DNA from: Acidobacteriota bacterium
GTDB lineage: Bacteria > Acidobacteriota > Terriglobia > Bryobacterales > Bryobacteraceae
Length of the DNA stretch: 64,000 bases
Direction of reading: 5' to 3'
Assembly: GCA_003223115.1 (NCBI GenBank)
Contig: QHXW01000290.1
Location: 1-64,000, forward strand
Positions 28,768 to 38,406 of this stretch are shown here, piece after piece. The notes beneath the pieces were generated by a model. The model was not told the DNA's origin. It was given only the letters and a program-made list of their open reading frames with translations, and made no database searches. Each line of letters starts with the position of its first letter. The first letter of the stretch is position 1. A program made the position numbers and the translations under genes.

Positions 28768-30117
28768 TTAGTCCGACGGTACTTCCGATAGCGTGATCTG
28801 CCGGCGGAAGCCGTTGGTCTTGAACGCGCCGTAGATCAGCCCCGCGAGCATCCAGACGCCACCAGCGATCAGCACCGGCAGGCGCAGGCTGGCCCATATG
28901 GCGAAACAGATCACGAACCCGAGCGCGGGAAGTAGACAGTCCAGCCAGTTCCTGTGTTCACGATGGAAGAAGGCGTGCACGAACGCCGCGGCATTGACGC
29001 CCATGAAGGCCATGAACGCGCCAAAATTCAACAGCTCCGCGCCAAACTGGTAGCTCACCAGGAAGCCGCCGGCTAGAATAATGGCGCCGGTAAACAGGAC
29101 ATTGTTGCGCGGGATGTGACGCCTGGGCTCGATCGAGCCGAAGAAGCTTTTCGGGATGGCGTTGTCGCGGCCCATGCCATAGAGCAGGCGCACCGCCGCA
29201 AGATGCGCACCCATGCCGGAACCGAATTGAGCCACCAGCAGCGTAAAGTTCACGACGTGAAACATCACATCGCCGCCTGCCCGGCCTGCGACGAATGAAA
29301 ATGCCGTATCGACATCCGGATACTTCTGAAAATCGGGCCAGGTGAGTTGGCCCGCATAAGTTTCGAGGATCGACAGCACCCCCATGATGAAGCATGTCAG
29401 CACTGTCGCCAACAGAATATTGCGGCGCGGATTGTGGGCTTCTTCCGAAAGCGTCGAAATCCCGTCAAAGCCAATAAACGTCAGGACCGCGATGGAAGTG
29501 CCTGTCGCCACGGCGCCAAACGAGAACGTCGCAGGATCAATAACAGGGCGCGTCAAGGAAGCGGTGTCGAGAACCGGCTGATGCAAGATGTAACGCACGG
29601 CAACCACGAAAAACGCCGCGATCACAGCGGCCATCGCGATCACCAGAACCTGCGTGGCGCGCGCACTGGTCCGGATACCAAACAGATTGAGGCCCGTGAA
29701 CATCATCGCGAAAAAAACCACCCACACCGCATATGGTACGTTCGGCGTAATGTTGACCGCAGCTTTGGCGCACCAGATGACCGAGATGATGGGATTGAAA
29801 AGATAACAGAGCGTCGTACCCCAGCCCGCGGTGAAACCCACGCTCGGGTGCATCTCTCGTCCCACATATGTGTAGACTGAGCCGGCGCTCGGATAAACGC
29901 TCGCCATACGTCCGTAGCTAAGCGCCGTCAGAAGCATGGCGCCCATGGCGATCAGCAGCGTTAGAGCCATGTGACCGCGCGCCACCTGGGTCACTATTCC
30001 GAACAGCGGCATGGGCGCCGTGGGTGCAATCATGACGATGCCGTAAAAGACCAGCGCCCATAAACCCAGCTCCCGGCGCAGACGCGGCCGGCTTTCGCTT
30101 GCGTGGGAACTCGACAT
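28768..30117 (-). CDS. APC-superfamily amino acid permease
   Basis: 449 residues from ATG 30117. The open frame runs on to 30498, but that part overlaps the DUF58 gene on the other strand and has no similarity. About 12 membrane helices are seen. The first pair reads LGLWALVFYGIVMIAPTAPM and VARGHMALTLLIAMGAMLLT; the family motif FIGFDGISTLSEEAHNPRRN (near 245-264) is clear. It resembles the putrescine/amino acid permeases of the APC family. It is divergent from the DUF58 gene across 63 bases. Confidence 0.9.
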   Translation of the reverse strand: MSSSHASESRPRLRRELGLWALVFYGIVMIAPTAPMPLFGIVTQVARGHMALTLLIAMGAMLLTALSYGRMASVYPSAGSVYTYVGREMHPSVGFTAGWGTTLCYLFNPIISVIWCAKAAVNITPNVPYAVWVVFFAMMFTGLNLFGIRTSARATQVLVIAMAAVIAAFFVVAVRYILHQPVLDTASLTRPVIDPATFSFGAVATGTSIAVLTFIGFDGISTLSEEAHNPRRNILLATVLTCFIMGVLSILETYAGQLTWPDFQKYPDVDTAFSFVAGRAGGDVMFHVVNFTLLVAQFGSGMGAHLAAVRLLYGMGRDNAIPKSFFGSIEPRRHIPRNNVLFTGAIILAGGFLVSYQFGAELLNFGAFMAFMGVNAAAFVHAFFHREHRNWLDCLLPALGFVICFAIWASLRLPVLIAGGVWMLAGLIYGAFKTNGFRRQITLSEVPSD

Positions 30118-30180
30118 GAACGCTCGATTGTGACACAACAAAAGAGGCAGGCGCTGAGCGCTTGCCCGGAATTTCAACCT

Positions 30181-31326
30181 GTGAAGAAACTGTTGCGCCG
30201 CCTCAAAGCCTCGTTGCGTCGCGGGATCCGGTACAGGGTCACGCGCGGAGGACTTCTGTTCACTCTGGCGATTCTTCTGGTGGCCACCGCGGCGGCCCTC
30301 TCGGCGAATAATCTGCTGTTTCTGATTCTCGCGGTGATGATCGCCACCCTGATGATCTCGGGTTTCATCAGCCGATTGTGCCTGGCGGGGCTGGAGCTGG
30401 ATCTGGTGCTTCCCGAGCACATCTCGGCTGGGCGCGCTGTTGCGGCAAAGCTCTATGTACGGAATCTCAAGAACTGGATGCCGTCGTTTTCCATTCATGT
30501 CACGGGCGTCCCAGAGCGTCCCTCCGGGGGCCTGGCCCGGTCCGCGGATCTGCCCGCAATTCTAAGCCAGCCTGTTTATTTTCCAGTGATTCCCGGCGGC
30601 GCCGTGCTCGAGGAACCGGTAGAACTGCGGTTCGCCCGGCGTGGAACGCAGCGCCAGAACAGCTTCCTGTTCACCACGCGCTTTCCGTTCGGTTTTCTGG
30701 ATAAGTCCGTGCATGTGACGCTGCGGCGCGAGGTCATCGTGTATCCGACCATCGAAGCGCAGGCCGGTTTTGAGGAGCTGCTTTCGACCATTGTCGGCGA
30801 GATTGAAACCCACATGGTGGGGCTCGGCCGCGATTTTTACCGCATCCGTCCATATCAGACGTTTGAAAGCGCACGACACCTGGATTGGAAGGCCTCGGCA
30901 CACACTGGCGACTTGCAGGTGCGGGAATTCGCGCGAGAGCAGGAACGCGCAGTCGAGATTTTTCTGGATCGCGACGTCCCCCTGCATTTGGAAGACTGGT
31001 TTGAGCGGGCTGTTGAATGCTGCGCCTATCTGAGCTGGAGCCTTTCGCAGATGGGCGCCGGAATTCAGTTCCGCTCGCAGCAGTTTGACCTGCGGGTTCC
31101 GGAAGAGGGCGACGTTTATACTATCCTGAAGTACTTAGCATTGGTATTTCCCCAAGTAGGAAAGATTCCGGAGAACCCGGTTGATGAAGGCAGCTTCCAG
31201 ATTGTGCTCAGCGCCGCTCCTGATCGCTTCCGCCATTCGGGTTGGACTCCCGCTCATCTGCTGGGTCCTGACACTTTCGCCGATCCAGCTCTGCGCACAG
31301 ACCAATCCCGGCGATCAGGACAATAA
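30181..31326 (+). CDS. DUF58-domain membrane protein
   Basis: 381 residues from GTG 30181; starts at 30130 or 30103 are also open. Two adjacent membrane segments (RGGLLFTLAILLVATAAALS, LLFLILAVMIATLMISGF) precede a long soluble part with the DUF58 core GRDFYRIRPYQTFESARHLD and WKASAHTGDLQVREF, where the domain resembles a degenerate von Willebrand A fold. DUF58 proteins normally stand next to a MoxR ATPase, but none is within reach. The C-terminal 48 codons overlap the start of the TonB-receptor gene in another frame, and the final residues (after about 360) look unlike the family, so the end may have been shifted by mutation. Confidence 0.75.
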   Translation: MKKLLRRLKASLRRGIRYRVTRGGLLFTLAILLVATAAALSANNLLFLILAVMIATLMISGFISRLCLAGLELDLVLPEHISAGRAVAAKLYVRNLKNWMPSFSIHVTGVPERPSGGLARSADLPAILSQPVYFPVIPGGAVLEEPVELRFARRGTQRQNSFLFTTRFPFGFLDKSVHVTLRREVIVYPTIEAQAGFEELLSTIVGEIETHMVGLGRDFYRIRPYQTFESARHLDWKASAHTGDLQVREFAREQERAVEIFLDRDVPLHLEDWFERAVECCAYLSWSLSQMGAGIQFRSQQFDLRVPEEGDVYTILKYLALVFPQVGKIPENPVDEGSFQIVLSAAPDRFRHSGWTPAHLLGPDTFADPALRTDQSRRSGQ

Positions 31327-33169
31327 GCTCGAGCCCGTTCACACTTCGATTACTATTGTTGAAAACATCTCGACTGAAGCTCCAGCCAATGTTTTGGTGA
31401 TCGGACAAAAACAGCTTCAGGTGATCCCCGGCGTAAACCTGGACGACCGTCTGCGCGATGTTCCAGGCTTCAGCCTGTTCCGGCGGTCATCGGGCCTGGC
31501 GGCGCACCCCACCACGCAGGGAGTATCGCTGCGCGGAATCGGATCTTCGGGCGCCAGCCGGACGCTGCTCCTGTGGGAGGGCGTGCCGGTCAACGATCCC
31601 TTCGGCGGTTGGGTTTACTGGACCCGCTTTCCTCCCGGCGAAATCGAGCGCGTTGAAGTTTCGCGCGGAGCTTCCACCAGCATTTTCGGCAACCTCGCCG
31701 CCGGTGGAGTCATTTCGCTGTGGTCGCGCGGGCCCGAGAAACGGCATGTCAGAGCATCCTGCGAGGCGGGTAATCGTGACGCTCATGATGTGTATGCCGG
31801 CTATTCCGACCTGTGGTCACACTGGGCCGTTTCCGTAGATGCGCGCGCTTTCAGAACCGACGGTTATTTCATTGTTCCGGCAACTCTACGCGGCACGATC
31901 GACCGCATGGCGAATGTCCGCGTCGTGACCTCCGGCACTCGCTTGGATTACTTCGGCGCCGCCGATCGCGTTTTCGCCAAGTTCGACATGCTGGCCGAAG
32001 GGCGCCACAACGGCACGGCACTGCAGAACAACTCCACCGGACTCGGCAGCGTGTCGTTGCATTACGCGCATGACTTCGGTCACGACGAATTTTCGGTCCT
32101 GGGCTTTCACACGCGCGAGCAGTTCCACAGCACCTTTTCCGCGCCCAATGCCAGACGCAGTTTCGAGCGCCTGACGGACCGGCAGACGGTCCCGGCTGAA
32201 GGACTGGGCGCCTATGCGCTCTGGCGGCACGACGGCGGCAACTGGCACGCCCTGGCCGGCGCGGATGCGAATCGCGCGCACGGTTTCAGCACAGACCGTT
32301 TAGTTCCCACTGGCCTGAATGTGGGCGGCGGCACTTTGTTGCAACATGGCGTCTTCGGACAAGTCAATGTTTCGATCAGACCGGCCACTTTTTTCGCGGG
32401 CGTGCGCCACGATTTTACTGGACAGGATCGCGAGTTTCTGAGCCCGAGCGCGGGATTTGTCGCCGGCCACAGACGGCTGCGCGCCAGGGGTTCTGTCTAT
32501 CGCAGTTTTCGCGCGCCGTCGTTGAATGAGCTCTACCGCCAGTTTCGGCAGGGGAACGTGCTCACCCAGGCGAATAGCGTACTACGGCCCGAAACCTTGT
32601 TCGGCGCGGAAATTGGTCTGGACTTCGTCGGCGAAACCTCGCGCATACGCCTCACCGGCTATCGCAATTCACTTGGTAACCTGATCATCAATCGCACGCT
32701 CAGCGTCACACCCACCCTCATCACCCGGCAGCGGCAGAATGCGGCTTCAGCGCTCAATCGAGGCGCCGAGATTGAAGGCGAGCGCCGCTGGCGCAACTTC
32801 AGCGGCCGCCTCGGCTATTTATTTGTGGACTCACGAATTAACTCGGGCTTCCTTGACCGTAAGCGGATTCCGCAAATCCCCAAACACCAGGGATCGGCGC
32901 AACTCATGTATCAGCGCGGCGGTACCGTGGCGTCGGCAGGCGTACGCAGTTTCGCTTCCCAGTTCGAGGATGACGTGAATCAGTTCCTGTTACCGGGTTT
33001 TGCGACGGTGCAGGCGTACGTCCAGCAGCGGCTCGTGCGGAATTTGTCGGCGCTCATTGAATTTGAGAACCTGCTCGACCGCCAATACTACACCGCATTC
33101 ACACCCACTCCCAACATTGGAGCGCCACGGTTGTTCCGCATAGGCCTGCGCTGGGAAGGCAAGCTGTAG
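31184..33169 (+). CDS. TonB-dependent outer-membrane receptor
   Basis: 661 residues from ATG 31184 (the ATG at 31181 is alternative). A signal peptide (VGLPLICWVLTLSPIQLCAQ) precedes the plug domain: VIGQKQLQVIPGVNLDDRLR, DVPGFSLFRRSS, GVSLRGIGSSGASRTLLLWE, VPVNDPFGGWVYW, IERVEVSRGASTSIFG. The C-terminal beta-barrel ends with FENLLDRQYYTAFTPTPNIG and the aromatic end. The short plug and the barrel resemble BtuB-like or small-siderophore receptors; the ligand is unknown. The first 48 codons overlap the DUF58 end. Confidence 0.9.
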   Translation: MKAASRLCSAPLLIASAIRVGLPLICWVLTLSPIQLCAQTNPGDQDNKLEPVHTSITIVENISTEAPANVLVIGQKQLQVIPGVNLDDRLRDVPGFSLFRRSSGLAAHPTTQGVSLRGIGSSGASRTLLLWEGVPVNDPFGGWVYWTRFPPGEIERVEVSRGASTSIFGNLAAGGVISLWSRGPEKRHVRASCEAGNRDAHDVYAGYSDLWSHWAVSVDARAFRTDGYFIVPATLRGTIDRMANVRVVTSGTRLDYFGAADRVFAKFDMLAEGRHNGTALQNNSTGLGSVSLHYAHDFGHDEFSVLGFHTREQFHSTFSAPNARRSFERLTDRQTVPAEGLGAYALWRHDGGNWHALAGADANRAHGFSTDRLVPTGLNVGGGTLLQHGVFGQVNVSIRPATFFAGVRHDFTGQDREFLSPSAGFVAGHRRLRARGSVYRSFRAPSLNELYRQFRQGNVLTQANSVLRPETLFGAEIGLDFVGETSRIRLTGYRNSLGNLIINRTLSVTPTLITRQRQNAASALNRGAEIEGERRWRNFSGRLGYLFVDSRINSGFLDRKRIPQIPKHQGSAQLMYQRGGTVASAGVRSFASQFEDDVNQFLLPGFATVQAYVQQRLVRNLSALIEFENLLDRQYYTAFTPTPNIGAPRLFRIGLRWEGKL

Positions 33170-33199
33170 AAACGAGGGCGCGGTTGTCAACGCGGATCC

Positions 33200-33898
33200 T
33201 TACTTCTTGGCCGGCGCTGTTGTGGCTGGCGCTTTCTTGGCTGCCGGTTTCTTTACGCTTGGCTTCGGTGCTGCCGCGGGCGCGGGGCCTTCGCGCACCA
33301 GTTTGATACTCACGATCTTCACCGGCGTGTTCGGCTTATCGTTCGCATCACGAGGTACGTTGGCAATCTTGTGGACCACATCCTGGCCTTCGATCACCTG
33401 CCCGAAAATGGTGTGTTTTCCGTTCAAATACGCCGGCAGGCTGTCTGTAATAAAAAACTGCGTACTGCCCGTATGCGGGTCGCCGGTATTAGCCATAGCC
33501 AGGCGGCCGTTCACGTCGAATTTCAGGGTAGGGATAAATTCATCCGGAATGGTGTAGCCGGGATCGTACCGGCCGGTGCCAGTCGGGTCGCCGCCTTGGA
33601 TCATGAAGTCCGGGATCACGCGGTGGAACGCTACGCCACTGAAGTACGGTCGCTTCACCATGGCCTTGGTTTTCGGGTCGCGAAACTCCTGGGTGCCGCG
33701 CACCAGTCCCACGAAATTGCGCACTGTAACCGGCGTTTCTTTCTCGAACAGCCGCAGCGTAATCGTGCCCAGTGTGGTGGTCATGACCGCATAGAGGCCC
33801 GGTTCGCGGACCGGCTTTGCAGGCGCGGTTTCGGCGGACGGCGGCGTCTGAGCCATCAGCGCGCTTCCGAGTAGTGCAATCAGGGTGCAACGAATCAT
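33200..33898 (-). CDS. Peptidyl-prolyl cis-trans isomerase, cyclophilin type, exported
   Basis: 232 residues. After a signal peptide (RCTLIALLGSALMAQ) and a short proline-rich linker the cyclophilin domain reads ETPVTVRNFVGLVRG, YFSGVAFHRVIPDFMIQGGD, GRLAMANTGDPHTGSTQFFI and HTIFGQVIEGQDVVHKI. All catalytic arginine and phenylalanine positions are kept (FHR, QGGD, STQFF). The last 30 residues are an alanine/lysine/proline-rich tail that may bind membrane or nucleic acid. It should speed proline isomerisation of exported proteins in the periplasm. Confidence 0.95.
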   Translation of the reverse strand: MIRCTLIALLGSALMAQTPPSAETAPAKPVREPGLYAVMTTTLGTITLRLFEKETPVTVRNFVGLVRGTQEFRDPKTKAMVKRPYFSGVAFHRVIPDFMIQGGDPTGTGRYDPGYTIPDEFIPTLKFDVNGRLAMANTGDPHTGSTQFFITDSLPAYLNGKHTIFGQVIEGQDVVHKIANVPRDANDKPNTPVKIVSIKLVREGPAPAAAPKPSVKKPAAKKAPATTAPAKK

Positions 33899-34101
33899 CG
33901 ATCAGTCCCTCATAAACGGATTTTTTCTCGCAAACGAAGCATTATACTGAATGCCAGTCTGGCGCGCCGGCCTGAACCAACAGAGCCAGGCGATACGGCC
34001 GCAAGCGCAAGCCTTGAGCCCGGAGGGCTTCGCCTACGGATCGAAATCGGGTTATCATATTGCGGATCAGTCAAACCGCCATTTTTAGGGAAGGTTGTGA
34101 C

Positions 34102-34473
34102 ATGAAAAAGGTTTTATGGATTTTGCCCTGCTTATTATTGACCCTGAGCGGAGCAGATCTAACGGGCAAATGGTCTGGCACCATCGAAATCGAGGATTCT
34201 GGAACCACGACTCCGGTGAGCGCGGAATTCATCCAGAAAGCCGCTTTGGTGTCGGGCAAAATCGGGCGCACCGGCGGCGGTGACGAGGAATCGATCCGCA
34301 ACGGCAAGGTGGACGGTAAGAAGGTTTTCTTCGAAGTAGTCTCCTCGCACACCGCCACTCCGATGAAGTTCACCCTCACTGTAGTCGATGACCGGCTCGA
34401 GGGAGAGATGAAAGGAGCGGTGGACGAAGGCGAGATCATCGGCAAAGTAAGGCTGAGCCGGGAAAAACCGTGA
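34102..34473 (+). CDS. Small exported protein of unknown function
   Basis: 123 residues from ATG 34102, which follows GGGAAGG. A signal peptide (KKVLWILPCLLLTLSGA) precedes DLTGKWSGTIEIEDSG, ALVSGKIGRTGGGDEE, VDGKKVFFEVVS, MKFTLTVVDDRLEGEMKG and IIGKVRLSRE. Repeated GKW/GxI strands suggest a lipocalin-like beta barrel, as in many Acidobacteriota proteins of this size; the gene at 24003 looks similar in plan. No nearby gene suggests a function. Confidence 0.65.
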   Translation: MKKVLWILPCLLLTLSGADLTGKWSGTIEIEDSGTTTPVSAEFIQKAALVSGKIGRTGGGDEESIRNGKVDGKKVFFEVVSSHTATPMKFTLTVVDDRLEGEMKGAVDEGEIIGKVRLSREKP

Positions 34474-34501
34474 GGCGGGCACAACGCAATAGTTTTCGAC
34501 G

Positions 34502-35383
34502 TTAAACCACGATTTTCAGTACACGTGAGGCGTTTCGGAACAGGATCTTGTTGAGAATCTCTTTAGCCGGCGCAAGTCTGCGTAGGGTCTCCAGACATTG
34601 AGCCCCGCTGCATGCCGGACCTTGGCCCACACGGTCGTCGCAATCGCTTCCATACATGAGTTTGTCTTGGTGACGTACCAGAAATTCGCGCGCGTGGTCT
34701 TCGTCGCGTCTGAGCGCATTCAAACCTGAGCCCGCGGAGAGATCTCCGAACATATTCGGATAATCTGAGAGCAGCCGGTCAGTGATGCCTCCCGGTGTCA
34801 CTTTGGTTTTCGGATACAAAACGGTTTGATCGTGATTGCGATCGATATTTCCCCACCAGGTTTGCGCGTGGCCGATGATGGATGCTTTCGGGTGCTTCTC
34901 GAGAACCGTGTGGAAGCGCTCGATGCCCATGTTGTAGACATCGTGCTGAAAATGCATCAGCACCGGCACGCCAAACTCCTGCGCCACATCCGCCACTAGG
35001 TGGATAAAGGGTGAATCGCACTGGACGTTGAATTTTTGTTCGCCGATTCCGATCGCACCTGCGTTCAAATACTTTTCAAGCGCCTGGCGCGCCTCCGGCA
35101 AATCGGGCAGTTCATTGGTGAAAAACACGAATTGTTCTGGAACCTCTTGCGCAAGCGCCCTGCACGAATCGTTGCCGCCTGCACCTACCGCCAGACCGTA
35201 TTTCGAGCCCGCGGGAAGCAGCACGGTGCGTGTAATGCCCATGGTGCGCTGATGCGCTATGAGCTCTTCATCAGTCCGTCCGGCGTAATTGGTGTGCTGA
35301 TGGATATCGATCACCGGCTCAGCGGCGCGCAATAGATTGGAAGCCGCCGCTCCCGCCAGAAAAGTCCGCCTGGAAATGCGCAT
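34502..35383 (-). CDS. Tat-exported amidohydrolase (TIM-barrel metal-dependent hydrolase)
   Basis: 293 residues from ATG 35383 (two codons further up another ATG exists). The N-terminus is a twin-arginine signal (RISRRTFLAGAAASNLLRA). The amidohydrolase-2 barrel shows DIHQHTNYAG near the start, VPVLMHFQHD, KASIIGHAQTWW and LMYGSDCDDR, the usual metal ligands of the family (HxH, H, H, D). The open frame reaches 35560, but the first 59 codons are noise. Probably a periplasmic decarboxylase or hydrolase with an unknown substrate. Confidence 0.8.
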   Translation of the reverse strand: MRISRRTFLAGAAASNLLRAAEPVIDIHQHTNYAGRTDEELIAHQRTMGITRTVLLPAGSKYGLAVGAGGNDSCRALAQEVPEQFVFFTNELPDLPEARQALEKYLNAGAIGIGEQKFNVQCDSPFIHLVADVAQEFGVPVLMHFQHDVYNMGIERFHTVLEKHPKASIIGHAQTWWGNIDRNHDQTVLYPKTKVTPGGITDRLLSDYPNMFGDLSAGSGLNALRRDEDHAREFLVRHQDKLMYGSDCDDRVGQGPACSGAQCLETLRRLAPAKEILNKILFRNASRVLKIVV

Positions 35384-35560
35384 GAACATATGATCGCTGA
35401 TCGCGCGGCTGGAATGCGATTTGGACAGCGGCCAGGACGCGGCGCCGACTACATCCTGGCAATTTTCACTGCCGATAATAGTAAGCGACTGAAGTTGTTC
35501 CATTCGTTTCGCAACTGGTGGTCCAGGAGTTCTCAATCGCGAATCTATAGCGTTTGGCAC

Positions 35561-36139
35561 AGGCGTCTGTTGTGTGGAATAGGCATTTCTGCAGCATTCC
35601 TGCCTGTTATGGCTTAGTTTAGTTATAGTGCAGGCGTACGCCGGTGTTTCATCCGGGGTCCCGGCTGCGATCCAGTGGGCTTACGTGAGACAGGGCTTTC
35701 GCCTGTCGCTCGACGAGCTCTTCCGTCTCCTGGCTGGTCTGTGACTTCTCCCTGTTTGAACACGACAGCCCGGGTTGGCCGCAATATGGATGCTGGTCTA
35801 GAGGAGTGCTACAAGAGCCTCGCTAATGTTCAATCGCCTTCCCGGAGCCATGCTGATCTCGGGGCATTCGCACCAATGAAGAAAGGGCCTTAACTGCAGC
35901 CGTGTGCTTTCGCAGTATAACTCTGGAGCCACAAAAAGTCACAGACTGTTCAATCCAGCCTCAGCTGGTGGCCCCGCTGATCTGTGACTTCCAGTCAAGC
36001 CGTTTATTTCCAACATCGGCTGTCTCCCCAAAAACTGCAGCGCGGGAAGCCGGTAGTCGGCTGCGGTCGAAGTCACAGGCTGTTCAATCCGGCACCGCCG
36101 GAGGTGGCTGACTCCTGCCTGCGTGGGACACGTTCTAAA
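35561..36139. repeat. 579-base repeat cluster without genes
   Basis: Two families lie here. Family A: 35574-35607, a 34-base copy with an internal duplication of 11 bases, and 35685-35707 (stem GACAGG, loop GCTTTCG, stem CCTGTC). Family B: a 55-base element at 35936-35990 bounded by perfect 10-base inverted repeats AAGTCACAGA and TCTGTGACTT, containing a hairpin CCAGC-CTCA-GCTGG. A second copy at 36070-36108 starts AAGTCACAGGCTGTTCAATC and has CCGGC-ACC-GCCGG in the hairpin position. A single TCTGTGACTT lies at 35738-35747. A related end occurs at 28750-28766. Confidence 0.7.
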
Positions 36140-37462
36140 CTAACTCGCTCGCAATGCGCCTGCCTGCCGTCGAATCTTGCGAACCGCTTCGACAATCTGA
36201 TCCATGTCCTCGCGCGGGCCAAGTAACATGGTCTGCGTGAACCAAACCGCTTCCTCGCAGAGTTTGTCATTGGCGGCACAGTGGTTGCGCTCAGTCCATT
36301 CAAGAAGCTGTTTCGCCTCGTAAATCGCGCGATAGGCGCGTGAATCGAAGGTGTGCTTCAGGAACGGTTCTTTATTGAGCGGCGTGTAGCCGCCGGAGCA
36401 GTGGATTCCTTCCGCATTCATTGCCTTCAGGAACTGCCCGCGCTCCAGACCGGCAAAGTGCTCCTTATCGTAGCGGAACATGTACAAGTGATACGCATTG
36501 CGCGTGGCGCCGCTATACATGCGCGCCGGCCGGATGCCGGGGATCTCCGAAAACTGTTTCGTCAGGTACGCCGCGTTTTGCTCGCGCGTGCGCGATTGCT
36601 CCTCAACTCGCTTCAACTGCTCGATCAGCAGCGTCGCCTGGAATTCCGTCATGCGCAGGTTTGCGCCGTTCCTCATGTAGGCGAAACCTGAACCGCTCTT
36701 GCCCCGGCCATTATTGTGGAAGCTCTGACAGGCGCGGTAAAGCTCGTCATCATTGGTGAGGATCGCGCCGCCTTCGCCCGAGTTCAGATTCTTGGAAGCC
36801 TGGAAACTGAAGCAGCCCAGCGCGCCCAGCGTGCTGACTTTCCGATGACGCCATTCCGCCAGGTGTGCCTGGCAGGCGTCTTCAAGCACCGGGATTTTGT
36901 GCTTGCGGCCGATCTCGAGAATCGTGTCCAGATCCGCCGGCGAGCCTCCCAAATGTACCGGCAAAATGCAGCGCGTGCGGTACGTAATAGCTGCTTCGAT
37001 CTTTCCGGCATCAATCTGAGACGTCTCGGGGTCAGTGTCCACAAATATCGGCAGCGCATGCTGCAGAAGAACCGCGTTCACGGTCGCCACAAACGTGTAG
37101 GGCGGTACGATCACTTCGTCACCGGGACCGATGCCCAGCGCATTCAAGGAAGTGAACAGAGCGCTGGTGCCGTTTGCGGTGGCCAGGCAGTATTTCGCGC
37201 CCAGCGTTCGCGCCCAAATCTCTTCGAACTCGCGAGCGTGATTGCCGTCGAGCCGGTTCCACTTGCCGTTGCGCAGCACTTCCATCCAAGCGCGTTCCTC
37301 GTTGTCCGCAATCACCGGCCACGATGGAAACGGTGTACGGCGAACCGGGCTGCCGCCGAGCAAGGCGAGTTTGTCGGTGGAAGCCGGCCGCGCCACTTGG
37401 GATGCAACCAGGCCGGCAGAAGCCGCCCCAAGAACCTCACGACGAGTTGGTCGATTGTGCAT
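36140..37462 (-). CDS. Tat-exported DegT/DnrJ/EryC1/StrS-family PLP enzyme
   Basis: 440 residues. A twin-arginine signal ([20 protein letters not shown], residues 4-23) stands before a complete aminotransferase-like domain: [60 protein letters not shown], and a PLP lysine in [15 protein letters not shown] (about 226-240). Family members use amino-sugar nucleotides and normally act in the cytoplasm. Export of such an enzyme is unusual and matches the SelA-like gene at 1576. The adjoining genes are exported amidohydrolases. Confidence 0.85.
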   Translation of the reverse strand: MHNRPTRREVLGAASAGLVASQVARPASTDKLALLGGSPVRRTPFPSWPVIADNEERAWMEVLRNGKWNRLDGNHAREFEEIWARTLGAKYCLATANGTSALFTSLNALGIGPGDEVIVPPYTFVATVNAVLLQHALPIFVDTDPETSQIDAGKIEAAITYRTRCILPVHLGGSPADLDTILEIGRKHKIPVLEDACQAHLAEWRHRKVSTLGALGCFSFQASKNLNSGEGGAILTNDDELYRACQSFHNNGRGKSGSGFAYMRNGANLRMTEFQATLLIEQLKRVEEQSRTREQNAAYLTKQFSEIPGIRPARMYSGATRNAYHLYMFRYDKEHFAGLERGQFLKAMNAEGIHCSGGYTPLNKEPFLKHTFDSRAYRAIYEAKQLLEWTERNHCAANDKLCEEAVWFTQTMLLGPREDMDQIVEAVRKIRRQAGALRAS

Positions 37463-37515
37463 ATGATGGCTCCTTCGGCCGGCGAAACTTTCGGCTAAAG
37501 GCCTGATTGCCTGTT

Positions 37516-38397
37516 CTACTTGCTGTTCAAAATCCGCCAGAGCGTTCCGCCGAAAATGTTGGCCTGCGCTTCAGGTGAAACACCGCAGGCGTCCAGCATC
37601 TTATGGTAGCGCTCCAGTTCCCGATCAAACTCTTCCATTTCGCCGCCGAACACGTCTGAACCGAAGACAAGTTTTTCGAACGCGCTGGGGCCGCCTTTGG
37701 GCGAATGCGGGCTCGACACGCCGGACCACCAGAAGATGGATTTGAAGAACGCGTAATCTTCCTGTTTCTTGATCAGCGTTGAGCCGGAGAGATCAAAATA
37801 GATATTCGGATTCCAGCGCCCGATCTCCGCGGCCCAGGCGTAATCCGGGTTGCCCATGTGAGCGGCAATGATGGTGATCTTGGGAAATCGCCGCGCAATG
37901 CCATCGAGCAGCGTAATGCGCATCCTGTCCACGCTGATGTCCGAAGGGACCTCGGGCGAGGTGCGGTTGACGATACCGGTATGGAACAGGACCATCATGC
38001 GGTACTTTTCTGCCCGTTCGTAGATCGGCGTGTATGCCGGGTCGTCAAAATTCTTGCGCGGCCCCGAGATCTCGCCGAGGCCTCGAAACCCCGCGGCGTG
38101 GAAACGGTCGACCTGATGCAGTACGTCCGGCGCATCCAGACGAATTTCGCCGAAGCCGATCAGCCGGTTGGCGTGCTGCTGTATAACAGGTCTGGCGGTC
38201 TCGAAATCCTTAGGGTCGACGAGCAGGAACGCCAGGCCATCAATGGCGTCAAGCTTCACCAATAGGTCCTTCAGAAACGCAGGATCGCCATTGTAGTGCA
38301 GATGCGCGTCGATCAACTTAGGCTGGGCACACAGCGGCCGCGAAACAAATAACGCGAGCGTGGTGATGAATGCAAGAACCTGATACCGCCTCACCAT
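37516..38397 (-). CDS. Exported amidohydrolase family protein
   Basis: 293 residues with a signal peptide ([19 protein letters not shown]). The amidohydrolase-2 barrel has [37 protein letters not shown] and [17 protein letters not shown]; the metal ligands HxH, H, H and D are in place. It resembles the enzyme at 34502 in fold but not closely in sequence. It stands 53 bases upstream of the DegT-like gene on the same strand, so the two are probably cotranscribed. The substrate is unknown. Confidence 0.85.
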   Translation of the reverse strand: MVRRYQVLAFITTLALFVSRPLCAQPKLIDAHLHYNGDPAFLKDLLVKLDAIDGLAFLLVDPKDFETARPVIQQHANRLIGFGEIRLDAPDVLHQVDRFHAAGFRGLGEISGPRKNFDDPAYTPIYERAEKYRMMVLFHTGIVNRTSPEVPSDISVDRMRITLLDGIARRFPKITIIAAHMGNPDYAWAAEIGRWNPNIYFDLSGSTLIKKQEDYAFFKSIFWWSGVSSPHSPKGGPSAFEKLVFGSDVFGGEMEEFDRELERYHKMLDACGVSPEAQANIFGGTLWRILNSK

Positions 38398-38406
38398 GCG
38401 GCTATT

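Noticed and set aside
29347-29880. A charged 177-codon frame opposite the APC permease
   Set aside because: Basic and repetitive composition typical of antisense of membrane helices; no start signals.
33960-34045. Hairpin AGCCC-GGA-GGGCT before the small exported protein gene as a riboswitch
   Set aside because: Short stem, no conserved riboswitch elements, and it lies upstream of the ribosome binding site without any pairing to it.
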